64,000 bases of DNA from Brugia malayi. Taxonomy: Eukaryota > Nematoda > Chromadorea > Rhabditida > Onchocercidae. The stretch is taken from assembly GCF_000002995.4 (NCBI RefSeq), contig NW_025062478.1, forward strand, positions 13,320,462 through 13,384,461, written 5' to 3'. Shown one piece after another: positions 31,381-41,129 of this stretch (positions are counted from its first letter, which is position 1; each line of letters starts with the position of its first letter). The position numbers and the translations under genes were made by a program. Under the pieces are notes generated by a model, which ran no database searches, was not told where the DNA came from, and saw only the letters and a program-made list of their open reading frames with translations.

Positions 31381-31745
31381 ACTATTTTACAATATAATCG
31401 CTAGGTTATACTAAAAAAAATGTCAAAAGTAAAAGTAAACGAAAGTGTTGTAAATAACTGAGAGATCAATTCATTAGATAGAATTTTTATTTTTCTAAAA
31501 ATTCAATGTTACTTTTAAAATATGCATTGTGACAGTAATACTTGTCAACTGTACTTAATCGATAATAAATAAAATTAGTGTTGCAATGATGCGTAATAAT
31601 CACACGTTTAAGTCTATTAAACGTACGTAAGAAATAACAACCGCAAAAAGTTGTAAGAAATATCGTTCAGTTTTAAAATAACAAAAGCACATTATTATTC
31701 ATATTAACCATTCATCAGAACTCTGAAACACTCATAAAAGTTCAA
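31381..31745. repeat. Dispersed duplicate, copy B
   Basis: Direct-orientation partner of 29459-29821, about 1.9 kb apart and diverged by substitutions and indels. It ends just past the 3' end of the kinase gene, so it may contribute to that gene's 3' UTR or polyadenylation region. Confidence 0.8.
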
Positions 31746-31789
31746 TTTTTTACAATTTAATATTTGTTTGAACACTTTTCTTTTACGCT

Positions 31790-34700
31790 TTACTCTGTCA
31801 CTTGCGCACCATTCAACTGTTGCGGACTTGTCGTCTCATCTTCTTCCCAGTCGTACTGCTCATCCATCAGCACACTGTGTTCTTCCCGTATCTGTATCAT
31901 CTGAGCATAAGCTTCAGAATTTAATTTCACTTAAATTATTGATTGCAAAATTACTCTTACTCTCTTTACTTTGTACAGTAAAAGTCAATCAAACAATAAC
32001 AGCGTTAGCGACAGGTATCAGAGGACAGTACTCTTTAATATCATCTCGAAATGACTGTCTTTTAGTTCTTCCAGAAAATGTCTTCATATTGAGCTAAAGA
32101 AATGTCGTAATTAGCAGTAAAGTAATTAATTACTTGAAAGTAAACCTGATCTAGAAGCTTGTATATATCATTGTAATTCGGCTGATCTGCAAAATTCAAA
32201 CGATCAATAAGCGCCATAATAAAGTCATATTGCTTTGGACAGTTCATTAGAAATTCTTTTCGTCCTTCCTTTCGCGCCTTCATCTTACCTTGATATGCAA
32301 TATCACGATCTAAAACAATAAAATTTTAAATTATCTTTAATAAAATGGCAATTTTTTTCTCTTTTTCTCTCTCTCTCTCTTTCTCTTTCTCTCCCTCCTT
32401 CTTCTACGATTTATCTTTCGCTTTCTCAATTAACTTCTAATTTAACAAAAAAAACAACAACAACATTGGATAGATATTCTTACTTAAGATATCCTTACTC
32501 TTAAGTTACTCCTTACTTACTTATCTTACTCCTAAGATATTCGTTACTTACTTATACTTAAGATATCCTTACTTACTTATTTCATCATATAAGTTTTAAT
32601 TTTAGTTATTTTTTTCTTTCTTTCTTTTGTGTATAAAATTGACATTCTTCTGTGAATTATTTCTCAAACAGTAATTTTTTTTGATTTCTTTTTGAATAAA
32701 ATTTTTTTCACTTAAAACTTTTTCAGAATCTTCCATTTAAACTTCGAAAAAGCATAGTGAAAATGATAACAATTATAATTTCTTTGTTTGCAATTTTTTT
32801 TTTGCAAAAAATCTTTTTTTCTTCAGTTTTTCCTAAAATACAATATAATTTTTTGGAAAAAAAATATATTTATATTCTATAAAAATATGATTCATATACG
32901 TTAACTTGTACAATCTCATTTCATTGTTTTTTTATTTATTATTTAAAAAAAAAAAAATCATTACAACCTTACTTTATCTTTTTAATATATCGAATTAGTG
33001 AGATATTTTATAAGTTTGTAAAAATTTAAATCTTTTTCATAGTTCGCACAATTTCTCAATCTCATAATTCTTATTATTCAATTTAAGCAAAAATTTTGAA
33101 ATCTGAGAATTGATGTTTGATCTATCTTAATCTGTATAGTAAGCAAATATAATTATGCAAATTTTCTAGGATCAAAAATGTAGTAATTAATACTAATTAA
33201 CAAGTAAATGTTATATTATCTAGTCTCAAAAAAATGTAATAATTAATAAGCAAAATTTATATGGTCTAGACTCAAAAATATAGTAATTAATAATTAACAG
33301 TTATTAGGCTTAAAAATGTGGTAATTAATAATAGGCAAATATAATTAAGCAAATTTTCTAGGATCAAAAATTAACAAAAAAAAAAAAATAAATAAATAAA
33401 AGTTATACCAGCAACATGTCGCCATGGTAACATACCACAGGTAATTTCTACCAAACAATAAAACCACGATTCAAGATCATCTCGTCTTCCCAGATCTTGC
33501 TTTTGATGAGCTTTCAGTGAACCATATCGAGTGGTACCACGCCAACCAATTTCACCTCTCGATTTTTGATGCTTACCATTCTACAACCAAAACAATTATC
33601 TTGTTAATCAAAAAATTTATTTAATTCTCTTTCGTTTTTCTTATCATTGTTATAAAAATAAATAATTAAAAAAGAAAAAGTAGGAATTATGAGAGCTAAA
33701 AATTATGAGAACGAAAAAATAAGAATTATAAAAGTAATATGGAATATTACTCCAAAAAAAAAAAAAAACCGCAAAAAAAATATAGTAAATCTCGAGGAAA
33801 AAAAAAAAAAAGAAAAAATTTTTTCATTTTATGATTAGAAAGTTTTCATTGTATTTTATCATTTTAAAATTCATTTGCAATCATTCGCAACCAATGAAAA
33901 ATTTGAAATATGAATTAATCTTAACAATATATTTAATCCAATTAATTTAATAATGTATTTAAGTAAAATTAAACCTTACTTTATCAAGGTATCGTCTTGC
34001 AAGACCAAAATCAAATAAGAAAAATCTTTTATGTTGTTTATTAATTTCCAATCCAACTGCATAATTTCCTGGTTTGATATCACGTGAAAGAAATGCACAA
34101 CTGAAAAAATAAAAGTAATTTGTGTGTATGAAAATAAAAAATATATATATAATCCTTAAAGTAATAATTTTTTTTGTTTATTTGCTAAAATTGTAAATTT
34201 GGAACTTAGCTTAAATTAAAAAATTTACAAAAATTTAAATTAAAAACAAAAAGATAAAATATTTCAAAATACACAACGAATATTTGTTGATTACAAAAAA
34301 AACAACAACAACAACAACAAATTAGATTTTATTAAATAAGATTATTAAATTAAAAAAAACATACTTGAAAAATATTTTTAGAAATCTAAAAACAAAAAGC
34401 AAAGAATTAAAATTTTGCTAATTATGACTAATAAATTAAAATCATTTTCAAAAATTATTTTGAAAAACAAAAACTAGCACAAACGGTTTTTTTAACAATT
34501 ATTATGTATCTACTAGCTTACCTGTGCAATTCTTCAATAGCTTTACAGGTATGTATACCAACACGAACTGCAGAACTGATCGAGAAATGTCGATCAGGTT
34601 GCTCGTTACGTAATTTGTATAAGTCTTTACCCAGAAGTGTTACTACCATAAATACAAAGTCTGGTTTCACTGCACCCTAAAACAGAAAAGAAAAAATTGA

Positions 34701-35812
34701 AAAATATTAATTATTATTAGAATTCGTAATTTTTACAGCATTTTTATCAAAAACTATTATAATTTCTACTCTATTTCAATAATTAAACAATATATCTTAG
34801 AAGAGAGAGAGAGAGAGAGAGAGAGGGAGAAAGAGAGAGGAGAGCATAGAAAATTATTCTTTTCAAAAATATCTTCCACTCATTAAATTTATTAATAATA
34901 CATAAATGACAAAAAAAAAAAATGATAATTTTTTTTAATCATTTCTCTCTTTTATGATAAAATTATAATCACTTAAACTCTTAAAATTTTGTTTCATTCA
35001 TTTAATATAACTATAAACAATAAGATTCAATTGCTAAAATTAATTAATTAATTTTGCTACTTATAGTTTAAAATTTAAATTTAAAAACAAAAAACCTTAC
35101 ATAATCATGCAATTCACAAATATGCTCAGCTCCTCGTTTCAGTGCTGTTTTTAGCACAGCAATTTCAATATGAAGCATTGAACTTTTATATTTCTCTGCT
35201 TTTAATGCATAACTTCTAAAAATTGAATGTAATTAAATAATTTATAAATCATTGTAAGATTTTATCTTCTTTTCCATTCATTCATTTATTATAATAATAA
35301 TAATAAATAAATAAATCTTTGATAAGAATAAATTAAATGTCAATATGTATATGTTGGATATTTAATATTTATGTAAAATTTAAATATAAATAAGAATTTT
35401 ATCATATTTGAAATTCAATAATTAATGACAATAATAATGATAATAAATTAATAAATAATTAATAGTAACATAATTTTAATTTGAAACAATTTAAACTAAA
35501 TTTCAAATGATCAAATTATATCAATATTAAATATTAGAGACATTATAAATATTTGATTAATTGTAATGAAAAAATTTTTAAAAGTCGAAAAGAAAAAAAT
35601 TTATATTTCTAATTTTAACCTTTAATGACTCACTTGCCATTTTGTACTGCATGAAATACCTTCCCATATCCACCCTCACCTAAAATAGCAATCAAATGAT
35701 AGGTACGATTTGATGATTTAACAATATCATCAATTTGCGGTAAACGATTTTGATCTTCAAATGTTTGTGATGCGGAAGATGACAGTGAGTGTGCACCATC
35801 AAATTCTACCAT
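31790..35812 (-). CDS. Casein kinase 1 / TTBK-like protein kinase (nematode-expanded family)
   Basis: Ser/Thr kinase of the CK1 group; nematodes have many such genes, often germline-expressed. Exons in coding order: 35812-35634, 35215-35101, 34676-34522, 34100-33980, 33580-33409, 32309-32146, 31900-31790; 338 residues. The Gly loop LGEGGYGKV is at residues 44-52, the lysine in YALKAE at 65, the catalytic loop SRDIKPGNY with D157, and DFG at 180-182. The activation segment is GWRGTTRYGSLKAH. The catalytic-loop His is Ser (SRD), a variant I associate with worm CK1 relatives; D157 is kept, so activity is plausible. The last exon gives the family-like ending DEQYDWEED plus a short tail. Reading through the last intron instead gives a different 29-residue end stopping at 32062. 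The neighbouring P450 is on the same strand downstream. Confidence 0.92.
34801..34843. repeat. (GA)n microsatellite in a kinase intron
   Basis: GA-rich tract within intron 2 of the kinase gene, interrupted by GGGAGAAAG. Simple repeat with no sign of function. Confidence 0.85.
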
Positions 35813-36878
35813 TTCTTATTAATTTTTTTCTTTTAATTATTCTTCGCCTTTTTTTTTTCTTTTTTAATTAACGATTAAATTTATGTCCGCTTGTACGATG
35901 ATTAATAATAGCAAAAGAATAAACTTTAGGAGCAAATAATCAAATAACAAACTACTATCAAAAAATAATTTTTACAATTTAAATAGCAAAAAATTTTTCT
36001 CACAATAACAATTTGATTGCTCTTTTTCATAATATGCAAATTTTCTTATATAAATCAATAAAAATGAATAGATGAAATAAGTATCAATCAATTATATTTC
36101 TTTTTATAAAAAGAAATTTTTTTTCTCCCTCTCTTACCTTCTCTCTCTCTCTCTCTCTCTTTCACTCTTTTCCCCTCCCTCTCTCTTTCTTTACAATTAA
36201 TTAAATGTATTATTGCATTATTTAAAAGTTTATTTCATAATAAATGTGTAGCTTATTGCTAAAACAATGATCTACCATAATTTTCATCTTTCATTAAATC
36301 CATGAAATGTAACATTTGCATAATGTTCCCAGTTTAGACAAAAGATCGAGTAGAACTGATTGCAAGGAGTTATTTCAGGGATGTACCCTCTCTCTCTCTT
36401 TCCCTTTCCCTCTCCCTCTCTCTCTCTCTCCCTCGCTCTCTCTGCCCCATGTATCTTCGTAATTAAGACAGTGTTAAGAATTAATTGAAATTCAATTAAT
36501 CAAAGATTCATTTCCATTTATTTTTATCCGTAATGTTTTCATTTCGAAAAATTTACAACATTTGTCGTGAAAGACGAAATATTTAAATTATTATATCCAA
36601 AACTAACAAATTCCTCTTATCTATTCCTTTTCCTCACACAACAAAAACCCTTCGTTAGCAAACCCTTTGTTAGCAAAACCCTTTATTAGCAGTCTTTGTT
36701 TCACATCAGTTAAATATCCTCTGCCGGATATCTGGTCAGCTCAGTTCTGCATATAAACCATCGTCCTCCATACGGTGGTTCATTCTGCATTTTGGGGTGG
36801 TTTTGATATCATTTTAATGTTTTATAATTATATCTTTCGTTACGCGTTTGTTAATCGGTGTAGCATCCGTACGATATG
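35813..36878. other. Divergent intergenic region, kinase side
   Basis: Contains two (CT)n tracts (about 36123-36185 and 36387-36443) and three imperfect copies of AACCCTTYGTTAGCA within 36644-36692. No coding frame recognised. Confidence 0.55.
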
Positions 36879-36884
36879 TATAAA
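36879..36884 (+). promoter_or_regulatory. TATA box upstream of the SL1 sequence
   Basis: TATAAA lies 35 to 30 bases before the first G of the SL1 sequence, the classic spacing for a Pol II start at that G. TATA-like words are common in A+T-rich DNA, so the position is the only real support. Confidence 0.4.
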
Positions 36885-36913
36885 GCGCTATTATTTGCTT
36901 CATGTTAAATAAA

Positions 36914-36935
36914 GGTTTAATTACCCAAGTTTGAG
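36914..36935 (+). ncRNA. Exact spliced leader 1 (SL1) sequence; SL RNA gene or retrocopied leader
   Basis: All 22 bases match nematode SL1 (begins GGTTTAATTACC, ends CAAGTTTGAG), and GT follows at 36936 as at an SL RNA splice donor. A T-rich run at 36966-36977 sits where an Sm-protein site would be expected, but it does not match AATTTTTGG closely. The bases after the leader (GTTTCACGAC) differ from the usual GTAAAC, so the standard first stem with the leader is not formed. Alternatives are a diverged SL RNA gene, an SL RNA pseudogene, or an SL left by retrocopying a trans-spliced mRNA. The sequence identity is certain; the function is not. Confidence 0.7.
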
Positions 36936-37791
36936 GTTTCACGACAACATTTGTGGCTCTCTAAAGTTTTATTTTTACCTTCATTAGAGCTTAAGATTCA
37001 TTACATATTTTTCGTTCTATCTATGCTATATTTTTGTAAGTATCAATTGGAAAAACTTTCATTACTAAATTGATTCACAGATATAAAATCTACTCGATCA
37101 CTCTTTTCGTTTGCTTCAGCTCTTTTGCTCCTCGACACATAATAAGCCATGCAGAGAGCGCCTTATCTTACAATGCTAATTGATAATGCTTATTACTTCC
37201 TCCTTTCTCAGTGTTCAGTTTAAGCGAAAATTTACGTTAGTGCACATGGCAGTACGTTTATCAATTATTAATTTTTATTACTATTATTATTATTTATTTA
37301 TTATTATATATTTATTTATTGTTATCTTATTATTATTATTATTATTATTATTATTGTTATTATCATTGATTATTATTATTAATTATTATTTATTACTATT
37401 ATTGTTATTATTGTTAATTATTACTGCTATCAGTTATTGTTACCATTATTAATTATTATTATCAGTATTACAGTTAATGATCATTACTAATTAATGACGG
37501 CAATAATTGTTGTTAATTATTATTAATTATTCAATGCTGTATAGAATTAGGTTTCCACCGAACTACACGGCACTAATTTTAATCGCTGAAAGGTAGTGTG
37601 GTACGCTGTCAGGGAAAGACAGAATCCCAGAGAAACATGATTTTCTGTATAACACATTTTTCCACTGAATTCATCCAGGTGTTTTAACACTGTGCTTGGA
37701 GTTTTCTCAAGATTGTCCCAATCCGATACAGTCGTTCGGTCGCCTAACTGATTTTTTTTTTTAATTTGAGTGTAATTGAAGGAATAGATGA
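36936..37791. other. Region between SL1 and seipin
   Basis: Includes a long ATT/TTA-type simple repeat at about 37272-37525. The less A+T-rich stretch at 37540-37735 has no tRNA fold or coding frame that I can identify; it may be promoter or 5' UTR of seipin. Confidence 0.5.
37272..37525. repeat. ATT/TTA triplet-rich simple repeat
   Basis: Interrupted ATT repeats (TATTATTATT and close variants) over about 250 bases. They produce a spurious Tyr/Leu/Ile-rich open frame. Confidence 0.9.
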
Positions 37792-39709
37792 ATGCTTGTG
37801 GTGGAAAAGATCAGTTCATGGATACGTGATAGGTTTACAATTTATCACATTATCACTGCAATAATCCAGTTGTTTGGTGCTTTTGTTGTAGCTGTTATTT
37901 CGCCTTTTCTTCTCAGGTTACTACTTACAGAATTTTGCAGCATATAAATACATTCTATTCTGTTTTCTTCTTGTTTTTTTCTTTTTGTTGTCCTTTTTGT
38001 TTGAATTTGATATTTTTTGTTTTGTCTTTTTTTATATTATTTGTTACTATTGGTGTTAATTTTTACATCCTTCATATTGCTGTTACTTTGATGTTATCAA
38101 GTTTAGTTAGTTTAAGTAAATTTGAATTTATGCAAGAATGAGAAACACTAAACAGTTCTTATTGTAAATATTTTCAGACAACTTCTGCTTCCTTCATTAG
38201 TGGAATATACAGTACCATTGCATTTCAATTTTGAGACATGTCGTGAACAACTTGCTGGTGTTTGTTCATTTCCAATTGCTGTGGTTGATTTCTCGGTGGT
38301 AAGCCTTTCTTTTGCACAATTCAGAAGAAGTAATTGTCGAAAGACCGTTATGTCAACAGTAGGAGAGAAGGTAATAGCCAAAATTGAAATAACCCATTTA
38401 TCATTTGCAGGAAAAGCTGAAATTATCACCGGGAGAAAATTATGAAATTAGCATTGAAATTATTCTATCAGAATCAACGATCGCCTCAAATGTTGGCATT
38501 TTTCAAGCCGTTGTTGAGTTGGTGGATCCAAATGACCCAAGAAATATGAAAAGGACATTTCGGAAGTCGTGTTTTGTGAATAGAAATCATAGTTTGATAT
38601 ATCGCATAGTTCAAGGATGGTGGAATTTGGTTAGTCATTGGTTGAATAAAGCTTATAAATTATCTTTTTCCATAACTATTAAAATCTTTTAAATTATTTT
38701 ATCATTATCATTAATCAAGTACTCAGAGTCTACAACATCAGTGTTATTCGCAAGCTTAGGATCAGTTCTTCATTTTTCATTGATCCTTTAGTCACTTGTT
38801 ATTGAATAGTTGCTCATATAGTTGAAACTAAATGTGGTTAAAGTTGAATAAATAATTAGAATTAGAATTCAATTAAAATTCCCAGTAAAAGTTACGGATC
38901 AGTTTTCAGTTATCAGCACGAGCTGATACTTACGTTACATTAATCTTAAATAAAAAATTATCTGAAACGAATAGTACTTCTTTTGAATGAATATGTTGCT
39001 TTTGCCAGAAAATCTTTCTGAGATTCGAAGAAATCATATTTTCTAATAGAAATAGACAAAAATCAGCCATCAAAAATAAGTTTTGTCTTTACTAACATTT
39101 ATATGCACTAATATACACATTTCATGCATGGTTATCGGTAACTCCTTTAAATTTAAGCTTCAACTTCAGGGAAACAGGTTTCAAAAAAGTGAATATCTAA
39201 TACTGCCTAGTTTTTAGATATTAAAGGAAACAATAATTTGTGATATTTTATAGGGATCTAAACGACTATAATTTCTTTCAGGCATGCCAAACACTATTCT
39301 TTCCTGCTTATTTTCTTGGATTGTTGACTATGTCAGATAATCGTAAATTAGAAGTCTCATTCACCAATCATTTGGTTGACAGTGATCTAGATAACACCGC
39401 ATTACTTTATGTACAACTTCAAAATCGCTTTATTGAGGTATTCCTTAACGTATCGTAAAGCATAAAAGAATGATGAATTCGAAGTATTTTTTGAATATTC
39501 GAATCTTTCTTCACGAATATCCAATAATTCCATTTCAGGTGGAATCAGGAAAACTCTCATTCAGGGTTCGTTTTGGTTTATTACGTGTCTTTCTTCACGA
39601 TTATCCAATAATTTCTTCCTTACTGATCATCATCTTTGCATATTTCATGTGCCTAACGGGAATTGCTCTTTATTGGATAATACAGACTCTTTTTGGTTTC
39701 TTCGCATAG
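37792..39709 (+). CDS. seip-1: Seipin (lipid-droplet assembly protein)
   Basis: ER membrane oligomer that marks lipid-droplet formation sites. Exons: 37792-37916, 38178-38298, 38411-38629, 39282-39437, 39539-39709; 263 residues. The layout is typical: an N-terminal membrane helix (HIITAIIQLFGAFVVAVI, residues about 18-36); a luminal domain with VPLHFNF and VCSFPIAVVDFS (human seipin: VHFYYRTDC, LCSFPVANVSL); the core SPGENYEISIEIILSES...NVGIFQAVVEL; a hydrophobic segment TLFFPAYFLGLLTM (lumenal membrane-facing helix); and a C-terminal helix SLLIIIFAYFMCLTGIALYWII preceded by FLHDYPI. ATG 37792 is the first in-frame Met after stops. The stop at 39707 gives a very short cytosolic tail. Splicing a 39-base intron at 39696-39734 would add a longer tail reaching 40218 (see next entry). 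JAMP follows on the same strand. Confidence 0.93.
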
Positions 39710-39734
39710 TCTAACTTATGCAGCATTGACTCAG

Positions 39735-40218
39735 TGGGCGAGACAAACAGATTATTTGTCCAGCCGGAAGTGTACACTGAAAGAGCACCATCTAAGGTTT
39801 AAACTAATTTATATTTCACTTGTTCATGGCATTTAAGTATGTATAGAAATTGTTTAGTGCTTTTAAACTGGTGTTAAAATCTTTGGATTGCTGATGAAGA
39901 TTCAGGACCAGTTTTCTCTACAACGCATTCAGCAGTTTTTATGTGCTTGAGAAAATCAAATCACAGTAGCTTTACCAATATTCATTCCAATTCAAGAATA
40001 TGAATTAGGGAGTAAAAAGTTGGTATTATTCAGTTTTGCATATCACAATCCTTCAAAGGACTATTACAAAGCATAACTTAGAGTTGAAGGAGCTGAAGAG
40101 ATCAGAAATAGCCGATGATGTGACATTCCTCACTTGGAATGATTTAAGAAGGAGTTCAGATAAAGCTTTAGAAAATTCTCTGCATCGACGACAACGAAAT
40201 AAAGAATTAAAGCAATGA
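39735..40218 (+). CDS. Possible alternative C-terminal exons of seipin
   Basis: If seipin exon 5 ends at 39695 (donor GTTTCT), then exons 39735-39796, 39906-39942 and 40034-40218 keep frame at every junction. They add a charged cytosolic tail: VGETNRLFVQPEVYTERAPSK, then DQFSLQRIQQFLF, then a 61-codon exon containing NLELKELKRSEIADDVTFLTW and ending KELKQ-stop. The first intron is only 39 bases but has a TCTAAC branch-point-like word and a CTCAG acceptor. Seipins commonly carry a variable cytosolic tail, which fits. Without transcript data this is a prediction; the open exon could also be chance. Confidence 0.45.
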
Positions 40219-41129
40219 TTCAAAAGTCCTCTACGAGTATCTATAACTTCGAAAAGGTTGCTCCTCACTGGACTTCTGTGGTTTTCTACTCGTTTTCATA
40301 ATTTCATAACAAATTTTATTTTATTTTCTTCAACTTGAGAAGACGGAAAACAGTTGTCATTTTTAAAAGCTCTCGTCTGTTATTATCTCGTTACTCTAAT
40401 TTTTGAAAAATCTCAGAATAATCAAATATAGTTGTTTATTTTTTCATCATTTCAATACCATACTTGATAGCACTTTAATTCGGAATACTTTTAAATACCT
40501 TGCACGATTTAACTGATTTGAATTGTTGCTAAAAATCCTTCCGCCTAATCACTCTCATAACTTTTAATAACTTTCATTAAAATGATGTAATAGAAGTATC
40601 GTATATTCTGATTAGCCTATCATTATTACAAAACTCTCTTTGAATGTGAAATGACATTGTTATTGTTTGATTCGCTGGTTAATATTTGCAATAAATTTGC
40701 GTTTGAATTTTCGCTACAATGCTGAAGTGTAGACGTGATGTTTTCACATAGGGCCGCTAAAAGTGTGACGAGGGTTCTGTTGAAGGAGTCAGAAAGTTGC
40801 GTGGAATTTCAAGTTAGAAGTGTTATTTGGCTCAGTTTGTGGTGCTGTAAAATGCATGGTAGCAGAGGTTTATCGAAATAACAATATATGTATCACCAGA
40901 TTAGCTAAACTGTAAATCATTTGTTCTCATACAAATCAGCTTTAATTAGCTCAATGCTTAGTAGATGCATGATTGGTTATTTGATGTGTATGAATTTTAG
41001 CAGAGGGAATTCCCTTCTTTTTTTTTTTGACTATTTTATCTCGGCATTCTTTTGTATAATTTTCTTTCAAATAGTATGAGAATCATCGGTTTGGTTATGT
41101 GTTATTGCAATTTTCAGGTATGACATAAA
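40219..41129. other. Intergenic region seipin-JAMP
   Basis: No gene recognised. TTTTCAG ends at 41117, 12 bases before the JAMP ATG, and is a good trans-splice acceptor candidate. The rest is ordinary A+T-rich spacer. Confidence 0.5.

Larger units (their letters stand above)
28553..31789. other. Intergenic region upstream of P450 with duplicated blocks
   Basis: Holds a 28-bp tandem pair, a (CT)n tract at about 29921-29985 and two related blocks of about 365 bases (listed separately). The rest is A+T-rich low complexity. Small open frames on the - strand at 28740-28955 and 29161-29355 show no family features. Confidence 0.6.

Noticed and set aside
31768..32097. + strand frame of 109 codons
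   Set aside because: It lies antisense to the last kinase exons, which have clear CK1-family sequence.
37540..37735. Less A+T-rich patch considered as a tRNA or other structured RNA
   Set aside because: I could not find an acceptor stem, a T-loop GGTTCGAATCC-like word or an anticodon arm in the right order.
38148..38429. - strand frame of 93 codons over seipin exon 2
   Set aside because: The + strand exon carries diagnostic seipin residues and frame-correct splice sites.
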